Source: JAFGBN01 sp964394145 (GTDB taxonomy: Bacteria > Chloroflexota > Dehalococcoidia > GIF9 > AB-539-J10). From it: a DNA stretch of 64,000 nucleotides. The notes beneath the pieces were generated by a model, which saw nothing but the letters and a program-made list of their open reading frames with translations, was not told where the DNA came from and ran no database searches. The translations under genes and the position numbers were made by a program. Each line of letters opens with the position of its first letter. Within the stretch, counting starts at the first letter, position 1. The stretch is from contig CAYMVL010000033.1 of NCBI GenBank assembly GCA_964394145.1, positions 1-64,000 of the forward strand, in the 5' to 3' direction. This document shows, in pieces, positions 28,854-38,115 of the stretch.

Positions 28854-30251
28854 ATGGACAAGCTGAACACGCTGCGCCGTTTAGGAGATCTAGCCCGCGC
28901 TATCCTTAATTATGGGATCTTAACCAGTCACGAGCATTGGTCACGGGATAGACTTGAGGACTTGCAGGGCCGCCTGCTAACCAATCTTATTGATTGGGTG
29001 ACCACGCGGTCCCCGTTTTACCGAGAGCTGTGCAGCACTCTCCATCTCAGTGCACCCTATACTCTTCAAGACTTGCCAATCATGGACAAGAGAACCCACA
29101 TGGCGCACTTTGACGAGATGGTCACGGACCCTCGGTTGAAACTCTCCGAACTGCAGGAGTACATGGCCGACGTTTCGGGGGATGATTACTATCTGGGTAA
29201 GTATCGCGTGCTTACCACGGCGGGTAGCTCCGGGGAAAGGGCAGTGTTCGTGTACAGCCGGAAAGAATGGAGTATGCAACAGGCGGCAAGTATGCGCATC
29301 GCAGCTATGATGGGAGTACTTCCCTTCTCAGTACCACGCCTAAAGATTGTCACCATTGGGTCTTCCAGCCCCCTGCACGATAGTCACCGCCTTCCGCTGA
29401 GTATGCTTATTGGGCCATACCGTTATGATATGCTACCTGCCACTGCTCCCGTTGAAGAGCTAGTGCAGCAATTAAATGCCATTCAGCCTGATCTGCTTCG
29501 GGGTTTTCCGTCCATCCTGGGTTTGCTTGTCATTGAACAACTTCAAGGCCATTTGCATATCAGTCCCCGCATTATCGCCGGTGGTGGGGAACCATTGACT
29601 GAAGAATTGAGGCAGAAACTCCAGACAGTATGGCAAAGTAAGGTCTTTGATATCTACGGGACACAGGAGGGACTCCGCTCTGTCGAGTGTAGCTTTAGTC
29701 AGGGTATGCATCTCTTTGAAGACCTCGGCATTGTCGAGGTGGTGAATGAGAATAATCGCTCTGTGCCAGAAGGGATCATGGGACATAAGATTCTCTTTAC
29801 GAATCTGTTCAGCTTCACCCTACCTATCATCCGCTACGGAATATCTGATATGGTTATGCTGGACCCAGAGCCATGTCCCTGTAAGCGCCCACTACGACGA
29901 GTTCGTGCCATCGACGGAAGGAATGACGATGTTATTTACCTAAAGGGTCGAGCAGGAGAGCAGATTGCGGTTCATCCCGTGCATTTCTGGGACGCTTTGG
30001 AAAGCTTCGAGGGAATACGGCAGTATCAGGTCGTACATGAAGCAGATGGCATCCGCCTGCGCTTGGTGCTCGAGCAAGCTAATGAAGACCTACCTTTCGG
30101 CGTCAGGGAACAAATAGCTAAGAAGTTGGATGCCCTGGGCGTTTATTCCCCGTCTATCAGCGTCGAGATGGTGAGCTCTTTGGAATTCCGTTCTCAGTAT
30201 ATGGGGAAATGGAAGAATATCGTATCTAATTTAGACAGGCTAAATAGGTAG
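28854..30251 (+). CDS. PaaK/CapK-like AMP-forming ligase
   Basis: Adenylate-forming enzyme related to phenylacetate-CoA ligase. Seen: the P-loop-like TTAGSSGERAVFVYS near residue 125, IIAGGGEPLTEELRQ near 242, FDIYGTQEGLRSVEC near 268 and the Asp-containing IRYGISDMVML near 330, then a small C-terminal domain with MGKWKNIV. 465 residues is normal for PaaK/CapK proteins. CapK-type members often serve surface polysaccharide or lipid synthesis rather than phenylacetate breakdown; no phenylacetate genes are nearby. It follows an IS481 remnant and has no strong ribosome site, so recent acquisition is possible. Confidence 0.8.
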   Translation: MDKLNTLRRLGDLARAILNYGILTSHEHWSRDRLEDLQGRLLTNLIDWVTTRSPFYRELCSTLHLSAPYTLQDLPIMDKRTHMAHFDEMVTDPRLKLSELQEYMADVSGDDYYLGKYRVLTTAGSSGERAVFVYSRKEWSMQQAASMRIAAMMGVLPFSVPRLKIVTIGSSSPLHDSHRLPLSMLIGPYRYDMLPATAPVEELVQQLNAIQPDLLRGFPSILGLLVIEQLQGHLHISPRIIAGGGEPLTEELRQKLQTVWQSKVFDIYGTQEGLRSVECSFSQGMHLFEDLGIVEVVNENNRSVPEGIMGHKILFTNLFSFTLPIIRYGISDMVMLDPEPCPCKRPLRRVRAIDGRNDDVIYLKGRAGEQIAVHPVHFWDALESFEGIRQYQVVHEADGIRLRLVLEQANEDLPFGVREQIAKKLDALGVYSPSISVEMVSSLEFRSQYMGKWKNIVSNLDRLNR

Positions 30252-30349
30252 CCAGTTATCAGTGGCGACCAGTTTGCTGAGCGTAGTAACAATTTGTACC
30301 TACCGATGCTGCGTGATCCGTTTGCAGAAAAGAGTCTCGAAGGAGATAC

Positions 30350-30928
30350 ATGGAATCTCTCTTTCTAAGTGCCATTGCACGAGTTGCGCTGGCCACCACC
30401 GACAAGGTTCACTTAATATTCCTGAGAGTTAAGCCACTGGGCAGAGGCAGCATTATCAGCATTGAGCTGAGGCGTCACAAGGGCTGTTCCGTTAAGCTAT
30501 TGGATGGCTGTGAGGTGAGGCCAGGTGACAATGTGATCAAACTGCATTTCAACAATGCCTGGATTGCACAGAAGTTGCAGTTAAACTCGGGAACACGGAC
30601 AATAGGCTTCCCACGGGGAATCGTCCACTACGTCAAGGACGGTTTGCAGGTGCTTGCTTCGGAGGTAGCCGATGGTAAGTACGGTAACATAAGCGCGGTG
30701 TACGGCTGGACTGTGTTTCATGCCCCTGCCAGTGAGTTGGGATTCCAGGTCATCGAATTGCCGAGGAATTTAAGGACAAGGATGGCCCAATTTTATATCA
30801 CCGGGTTGATGCACGTAAATCATGTCGTCTGGCTGAAGCGGCACAGAGCTGCTCGTAAATCTCTGATTGTTAAGGCAGTCTGGCTCTCCCGGGCGGGACT
30901 GTTGAGAATGTACCACTTTCACTCATGA
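30350..30928 (+). CDS. YkoP-like protein
   Basis: 192 residues. The segment LRRHKGCSVKLLDGCEVRPGD followed by VIKLHFNN resembles the YkoP-like domain (ordered strands ending in GDxVxxLHxxN) found alone and attached to polysaccharide deacetylases. The C-terminal third is basic, with RRNL/RTRMAQFYITGLMHV and a Arg/Leu-rich tail, possibly membrane-associated. GAAGGAG precedes the ATG at ideal spacing. About 100 nt after the PaaK-like gene; the two may form an envelope-related pair. The family call is by eye and uncertain. Confidence 0.55.
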   Translation: MESLFLSAIARVALATTDKVHLIFLRVKPLGRGSIISIELRRHKGCSVKLLDGCEVRPGDNVIKLHFNNAWIAQKLQLNSGTRTIGFPRGIVHYVKDGLQVLASEVADGKYGNISAVYGWTVFHAPASELGFQVIELPRNLRTRMAQFYITGLMHVNHVVWLKRHRAARKSLIVKAVWLSRAGLLRMYHFHS

Positions 30929-31125
30929 TTCTGTCTACAGGTGCTCCCAACTCATCACAATACAGTGCGAGTGTTCCGTCACACTAAATTGTGTTCATCC
31001 AGTTGTTTTTGAGAGTTGGACATATTTCTTCAGTTGCTCCAACTTCGCCTCTCTATAGTGTGAGTGTCATGCCTTGCGTACAGTTTAGCAAAGAAGAATG
31101 AGCATACGAATCCAGCTCGGGTTGC

Positions 31126-31689
31126 TTATCTTTCCTCGATAGTTATTCGTATTATGGTATCGCCCTGTTCAATTTTCTGCAGGACATCCATGCCCTGTAT
31201 CAATTGGCCAAAAACTGAGTGTTTCCCGTCAAGCTGAGGTTGGGCATCATAGGTAATGAAGAATTGACAGCCATTGGTATCGGCACCAGAGTTAGCCATT
31301 GATAGGGCGCCGGTAACATGGATGTGCTCGGTGAATTCGTCAGCAAAGCGATAGCCGGGAGTACCTTTTCCTGTCCCTGTAGGGTCTCCCCCCTGAGCCA
31401 TGAAGCCAGCTATTACACGATGGAACGTGGTGCCGTCGTAGAAGCCCTCTCGGGCAAGGAATACGAAGTTATTGACAGTCATGGGAACATCACTGGCGAA
31501 TAACTGCAGCATGAGATTTCCCTTTTCTGTCTCAATAGTGGCTATGTATTGTTTGCTGGTATCAATTGTCATTGGCGGTGGTGCTGAATAAATCCTGGGG
31601 TTCGCTTCGTCATCGGCACACGACTGCGAAAGAGCTCCCGCAAGAACCACGATGCTTAAACATATTCCCAACAAACGATGGGTGATCAT
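31126..31689 (-). CDS. peptidyl-prolyl cis-trans isomerase, cyclophilin type, exported
   Basis: Catalyses proline isomerisation to help folding of exported proteins. The first 23 residues form a signal sequence ending LSQSC, a probable lipobox, so it is likely a lipoprotein. The cyclophilin core is complete: TFHRVIAGFMAQGGDPTGTGKGTPG near residue 90, SMANSGADTNGCQFFIT near 130 and LDGKHSVFGQLIQGMDVL near 155. A strong AGGAGGAGGGG precedes the ATG. Confidence 0.93.
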   Translation of the reverse strand: MITHRLLGICLSIVVLAGALSQSCADDEANPRIYSAPPPMTIDTSKQYIATIETEKGNLMLQLFASDVPMTVNNFVFLAREGFYDGTTFHRVIAGFMAQGGDPTGTGKGTPGYRFADEFTEHIHVTGALSMANSGADTNGCQFFITYDAQPQLDGKHSVFGQLIQGMDVLQKIEQGDTIIRITIEER

Positions 31690-32532
31690 AAGTCCCCTCC
31701 TCCTTTTCTATTAAACATCTCTCGCCTGGCGACACTAGACTAGACTTCGTTTCTCATTGTCCCTTGATCCAACTAGCCAGGGGAGAAAAAGTACATGGAA
31801 CCTCATGTTTGGATATGTATTATAACACCTAACCAGACCAAAGGAGTGAGTAGCCTTGCTCCGGCAGTCTATGCATGTCAGTAAGGTACAGGAACTAATT
31901 TAGCTCTACCATGGCATGAGGAGTTGGGCGATCTTTACTCGGTCTTGTCCATGAGGTTGGGGTGAAAGGTGGCCGAGTTCCTGCTCATTCACGGGCTAAG
32001 CATTGTAGTGGCTAATGAAAGTCTTTTGCTAAATCGCGCAGATGAGCCACATTCGCTGAGCTATTAGATCTGGATTAAATTCAGCGTTAATATCTACATT
32101 AAGGAAGCGAGCTTGATGAGTAATTGGGTTGCAGTGGCTAGGAGAAAAGAAACTGCCGGGGGAATTATGAAAGAGGTATTGGTTCAGCGACGTAGAGGCC
32201 TTCTAAACGGAGTCGAAGATAAGTACCATGTCGCAAGCAATCACTGCATTTATATTGTGGGTGAGTTGCCGGAGGGCTAGTCGGTAGTACTGTAGTCATC
32301 TGTCATCTGCACTGCCAGCCCTATGGTCTCATTGATGGACGGGCAGTTCGCTGGTTAGAGGGTACTGTCTCTATCTCTGCTGTGAGCAAGACAATCATGC
32401 GAGCTGAATCGTTTGCCGTAGATGATTTGAAGGTCGAAGCTGGCGGAACCATATTCTTCGCAGACTAGTTCACGCTCCTTCTGGCTTGTTACATATGGTC
32501 GTTATGTGCTAAGCTCTGGTGCAACACGGAAG
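31690..32532 (+). other. intergenic region upstream of trpS with degraded coding traces
   Basis: About 840 nt without an intact gene. From 32167 an ATG with GGGGGAATT before it opens a 37-codon frame (MKEVLVQRRRGLLNGVEDKY...) ending in TAG; a second frame ending at 32468 encodes about 60 residues closing with RAESFAVDDLKVEAGGTIFF. Both look protein-like but neither is complete and they are in different frames, so this is probably a decayed gene of unknown family. No RNA gene was recognised. Confidence 0.35.
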
Positions 32533-33534
32533 ATGAAGCGCGTTTTCTCAGGGTTTCGTCCCACAGGCAAACAGCATCTCGGTAATTATTTGGGAACTAT
32601 TCAGAATTGTGTCGCCCTTCAGGATGAGTATGACTGTATATATTGTGTAGTGGATATACATGCTCTTACCACGCTTCAAAGTACAGAAACGCTTCAGAAT
32701 GACGTCTGTGATATGGTTCTGGATTGGCTGGCGGCTGGCATTGATCCTCAGAAGAGCATCATCTTCGTCCAGTCTCATGTTCCCGAGGTAGCGGAGCTTC
32801 ATACTCTGTTCAGCATGCTGACTCCATTAAGTTGGTTATTGCGTGTTCCCACGTTTAAGGAAAAAGTTAAGATGCAGCCAGACAATGTCAATTATGGATT
32901 GGTAGGTTACCCCGTGCTTATGACCGCCGACATCGCTCTTTATAAAGGAGAAATTGTTCCTGTAGGTGAAGATCAACTTCCCCACCTTGAGCTGGCTCGT
33001 GAAATAGTGCGGCGCTTTAACACCCTTTACGGATTTGTATTTCCTGAGCCGCAGGCGAAACTCACTTCTTTTCCTTTGGTTGTAGGCCTGGATGGGGTGC
33101 AGAAGATGAGCAAGAGCTACAACAATCATATCGAAATAGCGGCCAGTCCCGAGGAAATCATGCAGCGGGTGATGGCTGGGTTTACGGACCCAGCCCGGCG
33201 GTACCGATCCGACCCGGGACATCCTGAGGCCTGTAATATTTTTGCTCTGCACAAGTTTTTCACCCCTGCTCGGGCGGAGGAGATTGCTTCAGAATGTCGG
33301 CGTGCTGCCATTGGCTGTGTGGATTGTAAGAGACTTTTGGCTCTAAGCATCAGCTCGGCGCTTGAACCTTTTCGGGAGAAACGCGCCTTTTTCCAAGCTA
33401 AACCTAATTATGTCACTGAGGTTCTTGCTGAAGGTGCCGACCGAGCCCGAGAGGTAGCTGAGGAGACGATCAGAGAAGTCAAGGAGAAAATGAAGCTTCC
33501 TCGACGTGCTAGTTTAGGGGATATGTGTCCGTGA
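32533..33534 (+). CDS. trpS: tryptophanyl-tRNA synthetase
   Basis: Charges tRNA-Trp; class I synthetase. The HIGH-type signature is PTGKQHLGNYLGT near residue 10 and the KMSKS motif is GVQKMSKSYNN near 200; PVGEDQLPHLELAREI is the substrate region. 333 residues from the ATG at 32533, preceded by CGGAAG at short spacing; an in-frame GTG at 32506 is possible but adds non-family residues. Convergent with the aminotransferase gene, with only 9 nt between the stops. Confidence 0.96.
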   Translation: MKRVFSGFRPTGKQHLGNYLGTIQNCVALQDEYDCIYCVVDIHALTTLQSTETLQNDVCDMVLDWLAAGIDPQKSIIFVQSHVPEVAELHTLFSMLTPLSWLLRVPTFKEKVKMQPDNVNYGLVGYPVLMTADIALYKGEIVPVGEDQLPHLELAREIVRRFNTLYGFVFPEPQAKLTSFPLVVGLDGVQKMSKSYNNHIEIAASPEEIMQRVMAGFTDPARRYRSDPGHPEACNIFALHKFFTPARAEEIASECRRAAIGCVDCKRLLALSISSALEPFREKRAFFQAKPNYVTEVLAEGADRAREVAEETIREVKEKMKLPRRASLGDMCP

Positions 33535-33543
33535 CTTACTGCG

Positions 33544-34737
33544 TCAATGGTTCTTCTTGATGAATCTGCTCATTCTACTGAGAGCTTCTTCGATATTGGT
33601 TAGAGAAGTTGCATAACAGCAACGAATAAAACCCTCGCCGTGTTTTCCGAAGGCAGTGCCAGGCACTACTGCAACCTTCTCCTCTATTAGTAACTTCTCA
33701 CTAAACTCTTCTGACGACATTCCCGTACTTCTTATCGAAGGGAACGCATAGAAGGCACCTTTGGGTTCAAAGCAGTGCAGGCCGATTTCATTTAATCTCT
33801 TGACTATGATTCGACGGCGTCCATCATACTCTTGAACCATCCTCTTAGTGTCTTTTTCACCATTCTTGAGTGCTTCTATAGCTGCCATTTGGGCTATCGT
33901 GGGGGCACTGAGCATGGTATACTGGTGAATCTTGGTTGCAGCTCCGATAAGTTCTTGATTGCCTGCTATATAGCCTATACGCCAGCCTGTCATAGCATAG
34001 GATTTAGAAAATCCCCCAAGTAATATGGTTTGCTCTTTCATTCCAGGCAAGCTGGAGAAACAGGTGTGGCCTACACCGTAAACTAGGCGAGCATAGATCT
34101 CATCGGATATTACCAATAAGTTATATTTTCGAGCTAGTTCGGCAATTTCAATCAACTCTTCCCTGGTGCTGACCGCCCCGGTGGGATTTGCGGGATATCC
34201 GATCAAAATGACTTTCGTCTGCTTTGTAATCTGAGCTTCTATGTCTTCAGCCCTGATAACGAAGTTATTCTCTTCATAAGTAGGAACTGAGATCGCTGTG
34301 CCGCCGGCCAAGATAATATCTGAACGGTAGGCAACATAGCATGGGTCTGGGATAATCACTTCATCTCCTGTATTGAGTACGGCTCTCAAAATAAGGTCAA
34401 GCCCTTCACTAACACCTACGGTTATGAGAATTTCAGATTCAGGATTATAAATGACCCCGTAGTTGAGCTCTAGATATTCGGCTAATCGCTGGCGCAATTC
34501 AGGCAACCCGTAGTTCGAAGTGTACATTGTGTAGCCTCTTTCCAGCGAATTCATGGCTGCATCTCGTATATGCCATGGCGTAACAAAATCAGGTTCGCCT
34601 ATGCTCAGGGAAATCACGCCTTCCATGGAGGAAAGCAGATCAAAAAATTTTCTGATGCCGGATGGCGCAATAGCATTTACTCTCTGGGATAGAAAGCTAG
34701 CCGGAGACTTAACTGAACCGGAATTTATCCTTGGCAT
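33544..34737 (-). CDS. class I/II pyridoxal-phosphate aminotransferase
   Basis: Fold-type I aminotransferase, likely acting on aspartate, aromatic or other amino acids. Seen: SLSIGEPDFVTP near residue 38, YTSNYGLPELRQ, NPTGAVSTREEL near 170, and the PLP lysine in GGFSKSYAMTGWRIGY near 237; final Arg in EGFIRCCYATS. 397 residues from the ATG at 34737, which starts 1 nt after the Lrp stop codon; the longer frame to 34845 would overlap that gene. Pairing with an Lrp regulator suggests amino-acid-responsive control. Substrate cannot be fixed from sequence. Confidence 0.92.
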   Translation of the reverse strand: MPRINSGSVKSPASFLSQRVNAIAPSGIRKFFDLLSSMEGVISLSIGEPDFVTPWHIRDAAMNSLERGYTMYTSNYGLPELRQRLAEYLELNYGVIYNPESEILITVGVSEGLDLILRAVLNTGDEVIIPDPCYVAYRSDIILAGGTAISVPTYEENNFVIRAEDIEAQITKQTKVILIGYPANPTGAVSTREELIEIAELARKYNLLVISDEIYARLVYGVGHTCFSSLPGMKEQTILLGGFSKSYAMTGWRIGYIAGNQELIGAATKIHQYTMLSAPTIAQMAAIEALKNGEKDTKRMVQEYDGRRRIIVKRLNEIGLHCFEPKGAFYAFPSIRSTGMSSEEFSEKLLIEEKVAVVPGTAFGKHGEGFIRCCYATSLTNIEEALSRMSRFIKKNH

Positions 34738-34738
34738 A

Positions 34739-35218
34739 TTATAGAGTAATGGGCAATCGTTTGACTTCCTCGATAGGCGCCAGTACTTTCCCGCTGTCCT
34801 TATATCGTTTGAGAAGGAAGTGAGTGACCGTACTTTGCACCTCATTTAAGGGGGCCAGCTTTTCCGTCACAAAGCTGGAAATTTCCTGCATGTCTTTACC
34901 TTTCACCAATACAGCGAGGTCATAGGTGCCTGAAACCAGGAAAGCGGAATAAACGTGAGGAAATTGATAGATGTGCTCCGCAATAGCATCGAAACCGGCG
35001 TCTCGCTGGGGTGTTACTCTAACTTCGATTAAAGCCCATACCTCCTTTTCCCCCAACTTAGGCCAGTCTACAATCGCTCTATATTTCAGGATGGTCTTGT
35101 CTTCTTCGGCTTTCCTGATTATCCTTTCTACCTCCTCGACAGGCAAATTTACCATAGTCGAAATCTGCTCTGCGGTCGCTTTAGCGTTATCTTCCAAGAT
35201 TTCAAAAATGCGTTTCAT
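34739..35218 (-). CDS. Lrp/AsnC-family transcriptional regulator
   Basis: 159 residues. An N-terminal winged helix (DNAKATAEQISTMVNLPVEE, residues about 9-55) and a C-terminal ligand-binding RAM domain (WALIEVRVTPQ to about 140, with VSGTYDLAVLVKG). First gene of a two-gene unit with the aminotransferase, and likely controls it. GAGGAGGAATT gives a clear start. A 15-20 residue tail beyond the RAM domain is unexplained. Confidence 0.92.
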   Translation of the reverse strand: MKRIFEILEDNAKATAEQISTMVNLPVEEVERIIRKAEEDKTILKYRAIVDWPKLGEKEVWALIEVRVTPQRDAGFDAIAEHIYQFPHVYSAFLVSGTYDLAVLVKGKDMQEISSFVTEKLAPLNEVQSTVTHFLLKRYKDSGKVLAPIEEVKRLPITL

Positions 35219-35440
35219 AATTCCTCCTCAATTACAACTCCCTGGCTGACCACCTGCCAATTAGCTAATTGTAGCATAACTAGAATAGTCTACCTTGTTC
35301 AGTGATAATCTTGCATAGTATCCTGCTTTGTTCTAGCTAGGCTTGTTCTCTTGCCCCTATCTTGATTTCTTCCCGCTGCCAGGCGAAACAACTCTGTTCC
35401 CGTGCATAAGTGCGGCTTCAATAGCATTTCATCTTCAATA

Positions 35441-36907
35441 TCATAATGTGGGCCTCTTCTTGTGCCAGTCGGTAGCTTGCTCATAGGCGAAAGCAATGCG
35501 CAACAAAGTCTCCTCGCTGAAAGGTTTACCCATAATTTGCATCCCAATGGGTAAGCCATGTGCGAAACCAGCAGGAATCGATATCGCCGGAATGCCCGCT
35601 ATGTTTATGGGCAGGGTACAGACGTCTGTGAGGTACATTTGCAGCGGGTCGTCCAGCTTCTCGCCGATCCTAAAAGCTGTAGCCGGAGATGTAGGGGTAA
35701 CTAGAGCGTCATATTTCTGGAACGCCTGGTCAAATTCTTTTTTGATTAAGGATCTCACCTTCTGTGCTTTAAGATAGTAAGCATCGTAATAGCCGGCTGA
35801 TAAAGCATAAGTTCCCAGCATTATGCGTCTTTTTACCTCTGGGCCAAAGCCGAATTGTCGTGTCTTTTCTGTCGCCTCTATTACATTGCTGGCGTTCTGT
35901 TCACGGAAGCCATATTTCACTCCATCATAGCGGGCCAGATTGGCTGATGCTTCCGACGGGGCAAGTATGTAGTAGGCAGCCAAAGCATACTTGGTATGTG
36001 GCAGTGAGACCTCCCAGTCTATTTCTGCACCCAAATCGCCTAGTTTTTCAACTGCTTTCTCCAAAGCTAATCTTACTTCATTCTGCATGCCCTCTACGAA
36101 GTATTCCCTGGGGATACCGATACGCAGCCCTCTGAGGTCGGCAATCAGTGCAAGGGTATAATCTGGCACAGGGTGTGAGACCGAAGTTGAATCTCTGGCA
36201 TCGTATCCTGCAATAGCATTCATCACAAGGGCGCAGTCAGAGACGTCTTTAGTTAGCGGTCCGATTTGGTCTAGGGAGCTGGCAAAGGCAACCAGGCCGA
36301 AGCGGCTCACCCGTCCATAGGTGGGCTTAAGGCCTATCACATTGCAGAACCCTGCTGGTTGACGTATGCTTCCCCCTGTGTCTGAGCCAAGTGCATACAA
36401 AACCTCGTCAGCAGCCACAGCAGCCGCTGAGCCGCCACTGCTACCACCAGGCACACGGCTTAAATCCCAGGGATTATACGTGGGGGAAAAGGCAGAATAT
36501 TCTGTGGAAGAGCCCATGGCAAACTCATCCATATTAGCCTTTCCTATGATTACGGCATCTTGTGCCTTCAGCTTCTGTATCACAGTGGCATCGTAGGGAG
36601 GAATAAAACTCTCAAGCATCTTTGAACCGCATGTGGTTCGGATCCCTTTGGTACAAATGATATCCTTGATCAGCGCGGGTATGCCTGTTAGAGGTGCAAT
36701 ATCACCATTGGCTATACGATTATCCGCCTCCTTTGCTTGCCTCAAAGCTATATCCTCTGTGATGGTCACACAAGCGTGAACCTTTCTTTCCATATCATAA
36801 ATTCGATTCAATGCTAATGCTGTCAATTCGACAGAGGTGACCTTCCCTTGCTTGAGGAGTTGATGCGCCTCATGAATAGTCAACTGATGTAATGTACTTG
36901 GCTGCAT
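35441..36907 (-). CDS. gatA: aspartyl/glutamyl-tRNA amidotransferase subunit A
   Basis: Glutaminase subunit of GatCAB, which converts Glu-tRNA-Gln (and Asp-tRNA-Asn) to the amide form. Amidase-signature family with Lys in PALIKDIICT near residue 76, GGSSGGSAAAVAA near 150 and Ser in SDTGGSIRQPA near 175, the Ser-cisSer-Lys triad. 488 residues from the ATG at 36907, which follows the plsY stop by 2 nt. gatC lies two genes upstream; gatB is not in the window. Confidence 0.96.
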   Translation of the reverse strand: MQPSTLHQLTIHEAHQLLKQGKVTSVELTALALNRIYDMERKVHACVTITEDIALRQAKEADNRIANGDIAPLTGIPALIKDIICTKGIRTTCGSKMLESFIPPYDATVIQKLKAQDAVIIGKANMDEFAMGSSTEYSAFSPTYNPWDLSRVPGGSSGGSAAAVAADEVLYALGSDTGGSIRQPAGFCNVIGLKPTYGRVSRFGLVAFASSLDQIGPLTKDVSDCALVMNAIAGYDARDSTSVSHPVPDYTLALIADLRGLRIGIPREYFVEGMQNEVRLALEKAVEKLGDLGAEIDWEVSLPHTKYALAAYYILAPSEASANLARYDGVKYGFREQNASNVIEATEKTRQFGFGPEVKRRIMLGTYALSAGYYDAYYLKAQKVRSLIKKEFDQAFQKYDALVTPTSPATAFRIGEKLDDPLQMYLTDVCTLPINIAGIPAISIPAGFAHGLPIGMQIMGKPFSEETLLRIAFAYEQATDWHKKRPTL

Positions 36908-36909
36908 TG

Positions 36910-37548
36910 TCAAAATCTTTCTTTAAAGCTGTGACGCTTAATGATTCTACGCCAGTCACCGGTAGTCTTCGTATGCATCTCTCTAAGCCTCGGGACATAG
37001 TTTATGAGCACAAATACTGGTAACCCTATGGAAAAATAAACCAAAGGCATAGAATGATAGATGAATCTGGCTGCAAAGGGAAAGGCGATGAAAGCTATGG
37101 AATAGCAGAAGGTGAAGTTATGAGTGATAGCTAGAGCGATTGCGGCAACAGCGACAAAAAACGGAATCGCTTTGGGCATCAAAAATGCGAGAATACCCAC
37201 AGCGGTAGCCCCACCTTTCCCACCACGAAATTTAAGGAAAACGGGAAAGATATGGCCTAGCACCGCCGCTACAGCAGTGATTCCAGTAGTCAGATCAAAT
37301 GTCGAAATTAAAGGTATACCTAGCAGATACCGTACTAGCAGTATTGCCCCCACACCCTTACAGACGTCAATCAGGAGCACTAGGATTCCTTCTATCGGCC
37401 CCACCTCATAGTAGACGTTCAGCGTTCCCATGTTCTTGCTTCCCACGGTACGAATATCGATCCCCTTTCTCAGGCGGCCAGCGATATAGGCTGCAGGGAT
37501 GGAGCCAAGCAGGTAACCACAGACTACGGCGATGAGGATGTTAACCAT
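36910..37548 (-). CDS. plsY: acyl-phosphate glycerol-3-phosphate acyltransferase
   Basis: First acyl transfer in phospholipid synthesis, from acyl-phosphate to glycerol 3-phosphate; integral membrane enzyme. About six hydrophobic segments. Family loops: GSKNMGTLNVYY near residue 37 (usual form GSGNxGATN), and GHIFPVFLKFRGGKGGATAVG near 98, which is canonical. The first loop departs from the usual pattern. 212 residues. Sits between gatC and gatA with short gaps, so it is translated from the same message. Confidence 0.9.
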   Translation of the reverse strand: MVNILIAVVCGYLLGSIPAAYIAGRLRKGIDIRTVGSKNMGTLNVYYEVGPIEGILVLLIDVCKGVGAILLVRYLLGIPLISTFDLTTGITAVAAVLGHIFPVFLKFRGGKGGATAVGILAFLMPKAIPFFVAVAAIALAITHNFTFCYSIAFIAFPFAARFIYHSMPLVYFSIGLPVFVLINYVPRLREMHTKTTGDWRRIIKRHSFKERF

Positions 37549-37561
37549 TTGACAAGTACAT

Positions 37562-37861
37562 CTATTCTAGTATGGCCTGTACCTTGAAGCAATTATCCTC
37601 TTCAGCAGGTGCGTTAGCAAGAATCTCACTGCGAGGATATGAGTTAGCCACTTCATCTTCACGGAAGACATTCTTGAGAGGAATAGTCTGAGTAGCTGGT
37701 GGGACATTTGTTGTGTCTACTTCCTTAAGAATCTCAAAGTTGTCTAAGATATCGGATAGTTGCAGGCTGAACTTTTCGATTTCAGCTTCGCTTAAACCCA
37801 AACGGGCTAGCCAGGCAATATGTCTTACTTGATCATGGGTCAATTTCATCTCACTCGCCAT
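37562..37861 (-). CDS. gatC: aspartyl/glutamyl-tRNA amidotransferase subunit C
   Basis: Small subunit that stabilises the GatA-GatB interface. 99 residues with the usual layout: helical N-terminus THDQVRHIAWLARLGLSEAE, then LSDILDNFEILKEVDTTNVPP and the R-x-D-x-V box FREDEVANS. A second ATG four codons in could be the start. First of gatC-plsY-gatA. Confidence 0.93.
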   Translation of the reverse strand: MASEMKLTHDQVRHIAWLARLGLSEAEIEKFSLQLSDILDNFEILKEVDTTNVPPATQTIPLKNVFREDEVANSYPRSEILANAPAEEDNCFKVQAILE

Positions 37862-38040
37862 TATAGCATGCTGACTAGCGCCATAACAGTATATGTACTG
37901 GATGACGACATAGCTAACACTGGGCCAATCTTGGTAAGTCTATTCTGAATATCCTCTATAGAAGAAGGATAAGCAGGCGAGTGGTGGGGATGTTGAATAT
38001 AGGTCGTCCCCGTCACTAGGCTGGCCCCGGTCCTGATTTT

Positions 38041-38115
38041 TCATGGTGCTGAGCAAAAGCGGGAAGGCCAGAGTAAGACAAGGGGGGAAGCAATTCTGGG
38101 AGACCTGCTTGAGAT
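38041..38115 (+). promoter_or_regulatory. possible degenerate cobalamin-riboswitch-like element
   Basis: In the roughly 530-nt gap before the Wood-Ljungdahl cluster, three short pieces appear in the order seen in cobalamin riboswitches: GGTGCT, then AAAAGCGGGAA, then GGGAGACCTGC at 38098, which matches the core of the B12 box. The middle part expected between them (GTGAAAATCC and CCCGCAACTGTAA) is missing. It could be a divergent or broken riboswitch, or chance; an open frame also crosses it. It would make sense before corrinoid-protein genes, but the gene start is about 285 nt away. The rest of the gap holds nothing I can support. Confidence 0.2.
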
